This document shows, in pieces, positions 8,936-17,691 of a DNA stretch of 64,000 bases. Below the pieces are notes generated by a model that worked only from the letters and a program-made list of their open reading frames with translations, did no database searches and was not told the origin of the DNA. Source of the DNA: Candidatus Nanopelagicales bacterium (GTDB lineage Bacteria > Actinomycetota > Actinomycetes > S36-B12); contig JAGYJP010000001.1 in the NCBI GenBank assembly GCA_018402075.1, forward strand, positions 496,001-560,000, in the 5' to 3' direction. Numbering within the stretch: the first letter of the stretch is position 1; every line of letters starts with the position of its first letter. The position numbers and the translations under genes are program-made.

Positions 8936-9168
8936 TGGCCAAAGGGGACACTGAACCACGAAATAATCCAGAATTACCTAAGCCTGATCGGCTCAGTCCA
9001 GAGCACCCCCACTATTTCGCCATCATGTCTGCCCATGATGCAGCGTGTGCAACGGGCCAAGCGGGTTACCTGGATCCCTTCACAGGTTTATTTGCCATGA
9101 CGAGCAACCACCACCTGGCGCGTGGATTCTGTTGCGGACGTGGCTGTCGGCACTGTCCCTTTATCTAG
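8935..9168 (+). CDS. DUF5522 family small cysteine-rich protein
   Basis: This 77-residue protein matches DUF5522 by eye: a HPHYFAIMSAHDAACA segment, GYLDPFTGLFAMT and a C-terminal CCGRGCRHCPF motif whose cysteines could bind a metal or cluster. It overlaps the epimerase stop by one base and so belongs to the hydroxyproline operon here. The family has no established function, and the association with the operon may be incidental. Confidence 0.8.
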   Translation: MAKGDTEPRNNPELPKPDRLSPEHPHYFAIMSAHDAACATGQAGYLDPFTGLFAMTSNHHLARGFCCGRGCRHCPFI

Positions 9169-9201
9169 TTTCCGGTCCCGATTTCCCAGGGTGGTCACGC
9201 C

Positions 9202-10752
9202 ATGGCTTACCGTGATCATGTGAGAAATAAAATATCGCAACGAGGACAACGAGTCTTGAGTGTGGCACTTATTGCCACCTTGATATCCGGGATTGCCATT
9301 CAAGCACCCACGGCTCAAGCCGCTTCGGCAGTCAAAGCCGTGGGCACGTGGTCCATGGTTCCACAAAGCAAAGATTCCAATGGCGACGGATTCATTGACG
9401 GAGACGGTGGTGTCCCGTCTTCAGGCGCTCTCTCCGCACAGCCGTCGACGAACTTCGTCGGCGCTGGCAACTTTATTGCCCAACCCAATGAGCGCCTTAT
9501 TGACGGATCACTTTCCTGGTACCTACAACCTGACGGATTCCCCGTGTCACTCAATGCCTGCAAGTCGGTGGGAGACATGTTCAGGTGGACCGTGCAACGC
9601 GGTGGCGAAGTTGTTGTCACAACTCCCCTCAAAAAACTTACCCGCAAAACATGTAGACAGACAATTGTGCTGCCCGAGGGATTACACAGTCTCAAACTCA
9701 CTGTACGCAAGGGATCAACCGCCAAACGCGTATCAATGATCGCGAATGTCTCCAACATCTTGATGGTGGTCATGGGTGATTCCTACGCATCTGGGGAAGG
9801 GAACCCGCGCAATGTGGATGCGTGGCTCAGAAATAGCTCAGCTCGCTTTAACCCGTACTGGGATAGTGATCGTTGTAACCGAAGTGTTCATGGCGCACCC
9901 GCACAAGCAGCCCTGCGTCTGGAGAAATCCTCCTCAAAAACATCGGTTACCCTTGTCGACGTTTCCTGCTCCGGCGCAACTATTGACCGAGGAATTCTGG
10001 GTGCCCAATACCTCAATACCCCTTCGCAAATCGAACAGGTGACAGCACTCATTGGAAACCGCAGCATCGATGTCCTCTCACTGACCATTGGGGGCAACGA
10101 TGTGGGATTCGGATCCATTTTGACAACGTGCGCACTGGCCAATAACTGCCCTCTGGCTAAGGCCACCTCCCGTCCACTCTCTAACTACCCCACGGTTCAG
10201 AGTGGAGTGCAGTCGGAAACCGCCAAATTGGCCGGTGCCTACACCCGAATCAATAACTGCCTGGCAGATGCGCCATGCCAGTCTGCAACAGGTGAATCAA
10301 TTCCGGGATTGCGCATTACTCCTGGAGGCAAAGTATTCCTTTCCTCCTACCCAGACATCACCCGATCCGCAGATGGATCTATTTGCAACTACCTCACCAT
10401 CTCGCGAGGTGACTTCCAATGGGCGCGAGACACAATATTGAACCCCTCGCCAACAAATCCATTTGCATACACCACCTCCCGAAGCCAAAAGGTTGATTTG
10501 GATACCGCAGCAGGGTCTCTCAATGGACAGGTGAATGCGACATCATCATTGGGTTGGCAACCTGTCATGGGTGTCTGGGGAGCTTCTGGTGACTCCGCTA
10601 CCGGCCATGGCGTATGTGCGGGCTCAAATGCATGGGTCTTCGGACTCACCGGAATTACCGGCTTCACAAGTGGCTCTTTTCACCCCAATCCACAAGGCCT
10701 AGAAAGCATGGCTCGCGAGATTTTCACCCAGATCAAAGCCACCGGATTCTGA
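9202..10752 (+). CDS. Secreted SGNH/GDSL-type esterase
   Basis: The protein of 516 residues has a signal peptide ending near AQAAS (about residue 41). A roughly 140-residue N-terminal beta-rich region precedes the SGNH domain. Catalytic blocks are GDSYASGEG (Ser), IGGNDVGF (block III Gly-Asn) and FHPNPQG (His). Extra cysteine pairs (for example CNRS, CSGA, CALANNC) suggest disulfides, as in extracellular actinobacterial lipases. It probably cleaves acyl esters outside the cell. The gene stands alone, directly before tRNA-Lys. Confidence 0.85.
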   Translation: MAYRDHVRNKISQRGQRVLSVALIATLISGIAIQAPTAQAASAVKAVGTWSMVPQSKDSNGDGFIDGDGGVPSSGALSAQPSTNFVGAGNFIAQPNERLIDGSLSWYLQPDGFPVSLNACKSVGDMFRWTVQRGGEVVVTTPLKKLTRKTCRQTIVLPEGLHSLKLTVRKGSTAKRVSMIANVSNILMVVMGDSYASGEGNPRNVDAWLRNSSARFNPYWDSDRCNRSVHGAPAQAALRLEKSSSKTSVTLVDVSCSGATIDRGILGAQYLNTPSQIEQVTALIGNRSIDVLSLTIGGNDVGFGSILTTCALANNCPLAKATSRPLSNYPTVQSGVQSETAKLAGAYTRINNCLADAPCQSATGESIPGLRITPGGKVFLSSYPDITRSADGSICNYLTISRGDFQWARDTILNPSPTNPFAYTTSRSQKVDLDTAAGSLNGQVNATSSLGWQPVMGVWGASGDSATGHGVCAGSNAWVFGLTGITGFTSGSFHPNPQGLESMAREIFTQIKATGF

Positions 10753-10790
10753 GTTCGCCCTTGCTGATAATCTTCAGCAGTTCGGAATAC

Positions 10791-10857
<67 letters not shown>

Positions 10858-10863
<6 letters not shown>

Positions 10864-10873
10864 CTTCACGCGT
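10858..10873. repeat. Direct repeat, left copy (target duplication of IS)
   Basis: GGTGTACTTCACGCGT here is repeated exactly at 12256-12271 on the other side of the insertion sequence. The left copy starts in the last bases of tRNA-Lys. The simplest reading is a target-site duplication. Confidence 0.85.
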
Positions 10874-10880
10874 GTGTTGT

Positions 10881-10968
10881 TTCGGCTGATCCTTGACGTT
10901 TGGGGTTCGCCTGATGCTTTACGCGTATTCGGCTGATCCTTGACGGTGGTTTCGGCTGATGCTTGACA
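10881..10968. repeat. Left-end array of four 18-bp transposase-site-like repeats
   Basis: Copies of TTCGGCTGATCCTTGACG-type sequence lie at 10881-10898, 10906-10923 (diverged), 10928-10945 and 10951-10968, spaced 22-25 bp. The matching inverted copies lie at the other end of the element. Confidence 0.8.
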
Positions 10969-10977
10969 CTTTCTCTC

Positions 10978-12195
10978 ATGATTGTGGAGTTGAGTGTTAT
11001 GGAGCAGCGTTATCAGGCTGTGTCTTTGGTTATCCATGATGGCGAGTCTGTTGTGGAGGTGGCGCGAAGGTTTGGGGTGTCGCGTCAGACGGTTCATTCC
11101 TGGTTGTCTCGGTATGAGGCGGGTGGGTTGTCTGCTTTGGTGAATCGTTCTCATCGTCCGAGGGGTTGTTCTCATCAGATGCCTGCTCGGGTGGAGGTGT
11201 TGGTTTTGGAGATGAGGAGGGCTCATCCGTTGTGGGGGCCGCGCAGGTTGTTGTATGAGTTGCAGCGTGATGGGGTGGAGCCGCTTCCTAGTAAGTCGGG
11301 GATTTACCGGTTGCTTAAGCGTCATGCTTTGATTGATCCGGGTGGTCGGCGGCAGCGGGATAAGAAGTTTAAGCGCTGGGAGCGGGGCTCGGCGATGGAG
11401 TTGTGGCAGTTTGATGTGGTCGGGGGGGTGCTCTTAGCTGATGGGTCAGAGTTGAAAGTGTTGACCGGTATTGATGATCATTCTCGTTTTGTGGTGTGTG
11501 CGGGGTTGATGGTTAGGGCTACCTCCCGCAATGTGTGTTCTCATTTCGCCCAGTCGATGCGGGATTTCGGGGTGCCGCAGGAGATTTTGACCGATAACGG
11601 GAAAGTGTTCACGGGCCGGTTTGGTTTTAAGCAGACGGAGGTTCTGTTTGACCGGATCTGTCGGGAGAACGGTATTGATCATTTGCTCACTGCTCCGCGT
11701 TCGCCAACAACGACGGGCAAGATTGAACGTTTTCATCGGACGTTACGGATGGAGTTTCTTCAAGGTCGCGTGTTCGCTGATGTGGTGTGTGCCCAGCAGG
11801 AGTTGGATGCTTGGGTAGCGAGCTATAACCATGAGCGACCGCATCAGTCCAAAGATATGCGTACGCCAGCGGATGTGTTCACGACATCGAAAGCGCAACT
11901 TTCACTGGTGCCCGATCGTGAAGCTGATGATTCCGCGCTGAGTCCACTAGATCGCAGCGGTAATGACTGGATAGCTCGCCGGGTGTCCAATGTGGGGGTG
12001 GTGTGTGTGGCGTGGCAGCAAATCTCTGTCGGCAGGCATAGAGCTGGACGCAGCGTAGATATTCACGTTGGCGAGGAACTGTTACACGTGTGGGACGGCC
12101 CCGACCTACTGAAAACCGTGCTCAGAGACAACAAGAAAGAGGTGAGGAAAAAGAAAGCATCCATTCAAAACAAACCAAAAACAAGATATAAATAG
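10978..12195 (+). CDS. IS481-like family DDE transposase
   Basis: The protein has an N-terminal helix-turn-helix (VVEVARRFGVSRQTVHSWL), an HTH_29/32-type linker, and an rve integrase core. The DDE triad is seen in WQFDVVGG, ILTDNGKVF and GKIERFHRTLR. A C-terminal tail follows RPHQSKDMRTPADVF. ATG 10978 is preferred over an upstream TTG inside the inverted repeat; ATG 10999 is also possible. The frame looks complete, so the element could be active. Strong use of TTG/GTG-rich codons sets its first half apart from its neighbours. Confidence 0.92.
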   Translation: MIVELSVMEQRYQAVSLVIHDGESVVEVARRFGVSRQTVHSWLSRYEAGGLSALVNRSHRPRGCSHQMPARVEVLVLEMRRAHPLWGPRRLLYELQRDGVEPLPSKSGIYRLLKRHALIDPGGRRQRDKKFKRWERGSAMELWQFDVVGGVLLADGSELKVLTGIDDHSRFVVCAGLMVRATSRNVCSHFAQSMRDFGVPQEILTDNGKVFTGRFGFKQTEVLFDRICRENGIDHLLTAPRSPTTTGKIERFHRTLRMEFLQGRVFADVVCAQQELDAWVASYNHERPHQSKDMRTPADVFTTSKAQLSLVPDREADDSALSPLDRSGNDWIARRVSNVGVVCVAWQQISVGRHRAGRSVDIHVGEELLHVWDGPDLLKTVLRDNKKEVRKKKASIQNKPKTRYK

Positions 12196-12204
12196 TCCAG
12201 AGAG

Positions 12205-12248
12205 TGTCAAGCATCACCCGAACACGAAGAGTCAAGCATCACCCGGAA
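12205..12248. repeat. Right-end pair of inverted transposase-site-like repeats
   Basis: TGTCAAGCATCACCCGAA (12205-12222) and AGTCAAGCATCACCCGGAA (12230-12248) are inverted copies of the left-end motif of the insertion sequence. Confidence 0.8.
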
Positions 12249-12255
12249 CTCTTCA

Positions 12256-12271
12256 GGTGTACTTCACGCGT
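12256..12271. repeat. Direct repeat, right copy (target duplication of IS)
   Basis: Exact second copy of GGTGTACTTCACGCGT (left copy 10858-10873), bounding the insertion sequence on its right. Confidence 0.85.
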
Positions 12272-12295
12272 AATTCACATAGCAAGGCATAAGGT

Positions 12296-13858
12296 CTAAG
12301 TTGCCCTCATCCTGCTAAGAATTGCTTTTGCCGAATTGTGGCCCGGGATGCCGCTAACTCCGCCGCCACGAGCTGCACCGCTACCGCACAGGAAGACATT
12401 CTCGCGGGAGGTTTCCACACCCCAGGAACCAATTTCAGAGTCAGACTGCGCCCACGGCCAATCAAGTGGGGTGTGAAAAATATTACCGGTGGCAATATTC
12501 AAATATTTCTCAATATCTAGAGTTGTATTGACCTCAATACATGGCTTTCCGTCCGGACCGGTAAACAAGCAGTCCTCAATGGGTTCAGCTAACACCGAAT
12601 TAAGGGTTGCCAACACGGCCTGAAGTGCTTGTTGGTTCGTGATGGGGTTATTGGTTCGGGCAAAAAGTTCATGCGGGGTTTGGAGGGCAAATAATGTCAA
12701 GGTCTGCACACCCGCTTCCCGCAACTCCTCGGAAAGAACCGAAGGATCGGTAAGGCTATGGCAGTAGATCTCCGCGGGAAGCGGACTGGGAAGCCCGCCC
12801 TGCGTGGCTGTCTGATACGCAAATGCGAGCTGTTGATACCCCTCGTTAATGTGAAATGTTCCATTAAAGGCTTCAGATGAAACCCCACTGCGAAGTTTCG
12901 GCAACCTCGACAGCAACATATTGACTTTGATTTGAGCACCACCTGATGCAACATCAATTATTGGTGCAGGTTCCCCAAATAATTCCGCAAGAACACTTGG
13001 CGTTGCATTCACCAAAACATTTCGGCAGGTCCACTCTCGCTCGCCCGCTCGAACTCGGATACCACCAGGGATCTCTTCTAATGCCGTGACAGCAACATGC
13101 GTGTCGATGAGTGCTCCCGACCCTGTGGCAATACTTTCCAATTGGCCCGTGACCTGCCCCATGCCTCCTACTGGCACATCCCAGGTCCCAGTTCCATTGC
13201 CAATTACGTGGTACAGGAAACAAATGTTTTGACGCAGACTGAGATCATGTGAGTCGGCGAATGTTCCGATCAAGGCATCCGTGAAAATAATTCCGCGAAG
13301 AACATCATGAGAAATACTTCGCTCAATGACTTCGCCAAGTGGGCGAACAAAGAAGTCATTCCAATCTTCAGAATTATCTATCAGCTTCTGCATGTCCTTT
13401 TTGGACATAAGTGGTTGAGTCAATGTGGGAAAAACAATTTTTGCTATTCGCTCGGTGCGGGTATAGAAATCAACCCATGCTTGAGCATCCTGAGCACTCC
13501 CGGTGAATTCTGTGATTCGCCTCTTCAACTCATCAGGGTCGCTTTGCGGAATGGCAAGTGACTGGCCTGGATTCGCCGGATTGGGAGTAAAGCTAGAAAC
13601 CGCTCGCTTTACCGTGGTGAGTGTCATGCCGAGGTCTTGGCGGACCTGTTCAGGGAGAAGTGAGACCAAATATGAATACTTGCTCAGACGAGCGCTCACT
13701 CCCGGAAACACCTCTGCCGAGATAGCCGCCCCTCCTACATGATCGGCAGATTCGAGAACCAGAACCGAACGACCAGCGCGGGCCAGGTACGCCGCAGCAA
13801 CCAATCCATTGTGACCTGCTCCCACCACAATGTCATCGAGGTCATAACTCTCTGGCAT
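12296..13858 (-). CDS. CrtI/PYROXD2-type FAD-dependent oxidoreductase
   Basis: This 520-residue flavoprotein begins with the FAD-binding fold DIVVGAGHNGLVAAAYLARAG followed by VLVLESADHVGGAAISAE, the signature of the phytoene desaturase/PYROXD2 group. The C-terminal part, VFLCGSGAARGGGVSGIPGHNSAKAI, completes the FAD site. No other carotenoid genes are nearby, so a role in pigment synthesis is not supported. The sulfotransferase gene ends 2 nt before its start, implying cotranscription. Confidence 0.82.
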   Translation of the reverse strand: MPESYDLDDIVVGAGHNGLVAAAYLARAGRSVLVLESADHVGGAAISAEVFPGVSARLSKYSYLVSLLPEQVRQDLGMTLTTVKRAVSSFTPNPANPGQSLAIPQSDPDELKRRITEFTGSAQDAQAWVDFYTRTERIAKIVFPTLTQPLMSKKDMQKLIDNSEDWNDFFVRPLGEVIERSISHDVLRGIIFTDALIGTFADSHDLSLRQNICFLYHVIGNGTGTWDVPVGGMGQVTGQLESIATGSGALIDTHVAVTALEEIPGGIRVRAGEREWTCRNVLVNATPSVLAELFGEPAPIIDVASGGAQIKVNMLLSRLPKLRSGVSSEAFNGTFHINEGYQQLAFAYQTATQGGLPSPLPAEIYCHSLTDPSVLSEELREAGVQTLTLFALQTPHELFARTNNPITNQQALQAVLATLNSVLAEPIEDCLFTGPDGKPCIEVNTTLDIEKYLNIATGNIFHTPLDWPWAQSDSEIGSWGVETSRENVFLCGSGAARGGGVSGIPGHNSAKAILSRMRAT

Positions 13859-13860
13859 GG

Positions 13861-14742
13861 TTATTCACTCTCCCCAGAGGCCGGAATAGGAATTCCTTTG
13901 TTCGTCAAACGGGAGCAAATTTCGGAATAGTGAGCGTCGATTGCTTCAATTGTTCGGTCATCAAAATCCCTGCGCCACCGACCTGCATGGGAATTTTCGG
14001 CCGTCATGTTGGCATTGAACCAGTCGGTCACTTCCCGTGAAGGAGCCACGCCAACGTGTTCAAGCAACGCGCTGAGTGTCTCCGTTCGGTCACTGCGAAC
14101 TAGATCCAATAGTTCGAACGTGAGGACTCGGCCAGGCGCACTTCGCTCCGTTGCTTTGTATGCCTTCACAGTGCGTTGCTCCCACTGATCCAATGCAGCA
14201 AAAACATCGCTTGGGCCGAAATCTTGATGAACAAATGAAGCTGCGACATCGCGACCATCACGAGTAACAATCACAACTTTCGAATCAGGGTAGACGGATT
14301 CAACTCGATCAGCTTTGCGGGCATTCGCGGGAGTGGTATCCACCCAGCGGGCTGCACCGCACCCACTCGCGACTTTGTTCATGATCGAATAAACCAGATC
14401 TTGAGTCGCACTTCGGGGCTGCTCTGGGAATTGCTCTAAGTACTCTGATGTGACACTCAATAGAAAATCTTTGTCCATGGATGTATGCAGGCCAACATTC
14501 TCCGCGCGATTAAACCAACGATTGAGCAGTCGATCCACGGCAAGTTCAGCGGCTGCCTGTCCACCAGACGTATGCGCCTGAGCAAGGGCGTCAACAAAAC
14601 CGTCATTTCCGGTGATGAATCTAACTTCCATTGGCCTAGTGAGTGTGAGATCCGGATGCTGATCAAGTAGATGGCCAACAATTGTGGAGCCGCTGCGCCC
14701 CGTGCCGCCAATAAGAACTGGTTGAAGGGAACTATCGGCCAC
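13861..14742 (-). CDS. Sulfotransferase family protein
   Basis: The 5'-phosphosulfate-binding P-loop GGTGRSGSTIVGHLL lies at the N-terminus, and the 3'-phosphate site is suggested by VIVTRDGRDVAASF. I chose GTG 14742 (VADSSLQPVLIGG), since longer forms run deep into the upstream DUF3618 gene; the overlap is then 11 nt. The acceptor molecule is unknown. It forms a DUF3618-sulfotransferase-oxidoreductase string. Confidence 0.8.
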   Translation of the reverse strand: MADSSLQPVLIGGTGRSGSTIVGHLLDQHPDLTLTRPMEVRFITGNDGFVDALAQAHTSGGQAAAELAVDRLLNRWFNRAENVGLHTSMDKDFLLSVTSEYLEQFPEQPRSATQDLVYSIMNKVASGCGAARWVDTTPANARKADRVESVYPDSKVVIVTRDGRDVAASFVHQDFGPSDVFAALDQWEQRTVKAYKATERSAPGRVLTFELLDLVRSDRTETLSALLEHVGVAPSREVTDWFNANMTAENSHAGRWRRDFDDRTIEAIDAHYSEICSRLTNKGIPIPASGESE

Positions 14743-14995
14743 GACGCCGCAGGATTTTGATCGCCACAACTCCCAGGACAACAGCTCCCACAATTGCCAC
14801 CCGCTCGGGCCGCACGCCACCGAATTCGTCGGTGAACCATCCACCCGCGGCCCGCAGCCCACGTTGGGCTAATGCGGCAGGTGTGGTTTGTTCACGTAAT
14901 TCGGTGAGAGATGCGATGAAATCCGCACGCGCCGTGTTGATATCGGCTTGGATTGCCTCGAGGCTTTGTTGGGGGGCTGTCTCATGCTTACTCAC
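14732..14995 (-). CDS. DUF3618 family membrane-anchored protein
   Basis: This 87-residue protein has an amphipathic N-terminal segment IQADINTARADFIASLTELRE, typical of DUF3618, a short linker and one C-terminal transmembrane helix (VAIVGAVVLGVVAIKIL) followed by RRRGR. The GTG start is supported by TAGGGT (15002-15007) ending 6 nt upstream, the leaderless pattern. Function unknown; in other actinobacteria such proteins often accompany phage-holin-like membrane proteins. Confidence 0.75.
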   Translation of the reverse strand: MSKHETAPQQSLEAIQADINTARADFIASLTELREQTTPAALAQRGLRAAGGWFTDEFGGVRPERVAIVGAVVLGVVAIKILRRRGR

Positions 14996-15081
14996 GGGAA
15001 CACCCTACGCGCCACCCATGCACCGGGGTCAACCCTGTACGGATCCAGTCCAGAGGCTGCGCCTAGACTCGGGGCGCTCTA

Positions 15082-15163
15082 GCGGGAGTGGTGGAATTGG
15101 CAGACACGCAGGTTTTAGGTACCTGTGTCTTCGGACGTGCGGGTTCAAGTCCCGCCTCCCGCA
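15082..15163 (+). tRNA. tRNA-Leu (TAG)
   Basis: The 82-nt class II tRNA has acceptor strands GCGGGAG and CTCCCGC with discriminator A, anticodon loop TTTAGGT (anticodon TAG), a long variable arm (GTGTCTTCGGACGTG region) and T-arm GTTCAAGTC. CCA is not encoded. Confidence 0.95.
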
Positions 15164-15165
15164 CT

Positions 15166-15768
15166 TTAATCAGTCACTAATTGCTTCACGAATGCTTTGA
15201 GCGCGTGCCCCCGGTGACTTATTGCGTCCTTGTCAACGGATGTCATTTCTGCCGAAGTTTCCGACCGCCCCATGGGCACAAATATCGGGTCATAACCAAA
15301 TCCATTTGTCCCGCGCGGTTCGAGTATCAATGACCCATTCATGGAACCCTCAACAATGAATTCCCGACCACCTGGTTCGCAATAGGCAATCGCACACACG
15401 AATGCAGCACCCCGGCGCTTTTCCGGAACGTGCGCGATCTGAGACAAGAGGAGCTCTAAATTTGCGTTGTCGTTACCGTGTTGGCCAGCCCACCGTGCCG
15501 ACAGGATCCCTGGCATGCCATTGAGTGCATCAACGCACAACCCGGAGTCATCGGCAACAGCGGGCAACCCCGTTGCCTCGCACACGTAATGGGCTTTGAG
15601 CATTGCATTGGCGGAAAAAGTTGTCCCCGTTTCCTCGACATCGGCCAGACCAGCAAATTGATCGGTCCCCAAAATTTCAATGTCAAGGCCAGACTGATTC
15701 AAAATTCGACGCATCTCGTCAATCTTTTTCCTATTGTGAGATGCAATAACGATTTTTTGAGGAATCAT
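15166..15768 (-). CDS. rdgB: RdgB/HAM1 non-canonical purine NTP pyrophosphatase
   Basis: It hydrolyses dITP, ITP and XTP to monophosphates and keeps them out of nucleic acids. The family start MIPQKIVIASHNRKKIDEM is at 15768. Further motifs are ETGTTFSANAMLKA, VADDSGLCVDAL and GFGYDPIFVP, with the usual SHRGHAL at the C-terminus. It lies 2 nt after rph, a common pairing. A tRNA-Leu gene lies just downstream on the other strand. Confidence 0.95.
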   Translation of the reverse strand: MIPQKIVIASHNRKKIDEMRRILNQSGLDIEILGTDQFAGLADVEETGTTFSANAMLKAHYVCEATGLPAVADDSGLCVDALNGMPGILSARWAGQHGNDNANLELLLSQIAHVPEKRRGAAFVCAIAYCEPGGREFIVEGSMNGSLILEPRGTNGFGYDPIFVPMGRSETSAEMTSVDKDAISHRGHALKAFVKQLVTD

Positions 15769-15770
15769 AA

Positions 15771-16490
15771 TTATTTGGCAAGTGCCTTCTCTTGTAATTG
15801 AGTGAGTTCGGCGCACCCACTGGTGGCCAAATCGAGAAGCTGGTTGAGTAAGTCACGATCAAAAGGTTCCTGTTCTGCCGTACCCTGGACTTCAATGAAC
15901 CTACCCGAGCCTGTCATCACCACGTTCATGTCCGTGTCTGCGGAGACATCGTCGTCGTAGTGAAGGTCTAATCGGGGCTCGCCGCTAACAATTCCCACGC
16001 TTATTGCCGCAACCGAATCAATAATGGGGTCGCCCTCGACAAGGCCCTGCTTCTTTGCCCAAGTAATTGAATCCACCAGAGCGAGGTAGGCCCCGGTGAT
16101 GGCTGCAGTTCTGGTACCACCGTCAGCCTGGAGAACATCGCAGTCGATCAAGATGGAATTCTCGCCCAGTTTGTCCATGTCGACGGCCGCACGAAGACTC
16201 CGGCCGATTAATCGACTGATCTCCTGGGTGCGCCCGGAAAGTTTCCCTTTGACAGATTCCCGCTGATTGCGAGTATTGGTGGCACGCGGCAACATGCTGT
16301 ACTCCGCCGTCACCCACCCTTTACCTGAACCTGTTAGCCACCTAGGGACACCCGCCGTAAAAGAGGCTGTGCACAGCACGCGGGTTCGTCCAAAAGTCAC
16401 GAGAGTGGAGCCTTCTGCCTGCTCCAACCAACCGCGCTGGAAGGTAACGTCGCGAAGTTGATCTGCCTGCCTACCGTCTGTACGAGTCAT
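15771..16490 (-). CDS. rph: Ribonuclease PH
   Basis: This 239-residue phosphorolytic 3'-5' exoribonuclease trims tRNA precursors. Recognisable regions are [33 protein letters not shown], the RNA/phosphate-binding [15 protein letters not shown] and the [19 protein letters not shown] active-site stretch. It sits between murI and rdgB on the same strand. Confidence 0.96.
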   Translation of the reverse strand: MTRTDGRQADQLRDVTFQRGWLEQAEGSTLVTFGRTRVLCTASFTAGVPRWLTGSGKGWVTAEYSMLPRATNTRNQRESVKGKLSGRTQEISRLIGRSLRAAVDMDKLGENSILIDCDVLQADGGTRTAAITGAYLALVDSITWAKKQGLVEGDPIIDSVAAISVGIVSGEPRLDLHYDDDVSADTDMNVVMTGSGRFIEVQGTAEQEPFDRDLLNQLLDLATSGCAELTQLQEKALAK

Positions 16491-16516
16491 GTGACTGAGG
16501 TTATCGGTGGCGGCAA

Positions 16517-17335
16517 CTAGTCGAGCGTGATGGTCTCCACGGTCGCTAGTTCTGGCCCCAAAAATCTTTGGCCAAACTCGGCGAAATTACTGGGATCACC
16601 CGTCACCATGAATTGATACGTTGGCTTGGGCGACCCTACTGGCGCTAGTGAATCGTTAGCCACAAGTACCCGATAGAGATCCTTTGCCGTTTCATCGGCG
16701 CTACTGACCAGCGTGACCCCCTCACCCAGAACATAAGAGATAGGGCCGGTCAATAGCGGGTAGTGGGTACATCCCAACACAACAGTGTCGACCTGTGAAT
16801 CCCGAATTGAATCAAGGTAGAAGTGAGCAACTTCGAGTGCCTGATTGCCCGTGGTGATGCCACTTTCCACCAACTCAACAAAACGTGGACATGCGACTGA
16901 AGTGAGTTGGACTTCTGGGGCGGCCGCGAAGGCATCGTTATAGGCCTGTGAGTTAATTGTGGCTTCGGTTCCAATCACGGCAACATGGCCATTGCGAGTT
17001 GCCGCAGCCGCGCGTCGAGCAGCCGGGTGAATGACTTCAATTACTGGAATGGAATACCTCTCACGTGCATCGCGTAGTGTGGCCGCACTCGCAGAGTTGC
17101 AAGCGATCACAAGGGCTTTTACGTCCGTTTCGACCAGGTAATCCATAATCTCCAGGGAATAGGCTCGTACCTCGGCGAGAGGGCGAGGTCCGTAGGGCCC
17201 TCTCGCAGTGTCACCTATGTATCTCAGCGACTCATGGGGTAGCAAATCAATGATGGAACGAGCAACGGTGAGTCCACCAAAACCAGAATCAAATACGCCA
17301 ATAGGTGACTGTTGGTGCGGTTTCACCACTTTCAT
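16517..17335 (-). CDS. murI: Glutamate racemase
   Basis: It makes D-glutamate for peptidoglycan. Both catalytic cysteine motifs are present, [11 protein letters not shown] and [11 protein letters not shown], together with the N-terminal [17 protein letters not shown] 17335 overlaps the stop of the PII-like gene in an ATGA junction, so the two are translationally coupled. This ties cell-wall precursor synthesis to a bicarbonate-transport operon, an odd linkage. Confidence 0.95.
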   Translation of the reverse strand: MKVVKPHQQSPIGVFDSGFGGLTVARSIIDLLPHESLRYIGDTARGPYGPRPLAEVRAYSLEIMDYLVETDVKALVIACNSASAATLRDARERYSIPVIEVIHPAARRAAAATRNGHVAVIGTEATINSQAYNDAFAAAPEVQLTSVACPRFVELVESGITTGNQALEVAHFYLDSIRDSQVDTVVLGCTHYPLLTGPISYVLGEGVTLVSSADETAKDLYRVLVANDSLAPVGSPKPTYQFMVTGDPSNFAEFGQRFLGPELATVETITLD

Positions 17336-17649
17336 CCACCGCCATTTTCGTGGGCAATATAACGATCTGCTCGGGATACCTGCACTGTGGATTGCCAAGC
17401 GGCGACCGCGTAATTACTGAAATATGAATCCTTGAGAACAGTCCAAATTCGATTAATGGTTTCGGAGTCAGCAAGAATTTCAATCCGAATATTTCCACCC
17501 TCCACTTCGCTGACTCTCCGGTTTCTGGGGCCCTCTCCCTGCGCGGCGCTGAGGGTCCACCCGGTTGCACCTGCATTTTTCAGATCATTAACGAGTCGTT
17601 CTTTGAGAATGGACTCAGTCACGATTGTCAGAAGACCGATTTCATGCAT
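17332..17649 (-). CDS. SbtB-like PII-family protein
   Basis: This 105-residue protein starts [33 protein letters not shown], which resembles the ferredoxin-like PII fold of SbtB, the partner of the bicarbonate transporter SbtA. It includes a loop region ([20 protein letters not shown]) where the PII T-loop is expected. In cyanobacteria SbtB binds adenylate nucleotides and gates SbtA. Here it lies 42 nt downstream of an SbtA-like gene, which supports the pairing. The C-terminal CGxxC motif of some SbtB proteins is absent. Confidence 0.75.
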   Translation of the reverse strand: MHEIGLLTIVTESILKERLVNDLKNAGATGWTLSAAQGEGPRNRRVSEVEGGNIRIEILADSETINRIWTVLKDSYFSNYAVAAWQSTVQVSRADRYIAHENGGG

Positions 17650-17691
17650 GCCCGAAGCCTTTCGTGCGAACACCACTGCTGATTATGTGGA

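Larger units (their letters stand above)
10874..12255 (+). mobile_element. IS481-like insertion sequence
   Basis: The element of about 1.38 kb lies between two exact 16-bp direct repeats and contains a single DDE transposase. Inward-facing copies of a TGATGCTTGAC-type motif occur at both ends: four on the left (10881-10968) and two on the right (12205-12248). The innermost pair forms a terminal-type inverted repeat. The 16-bp duplication is at or above the upper size usually reported for this family. Confidence 0.85.
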
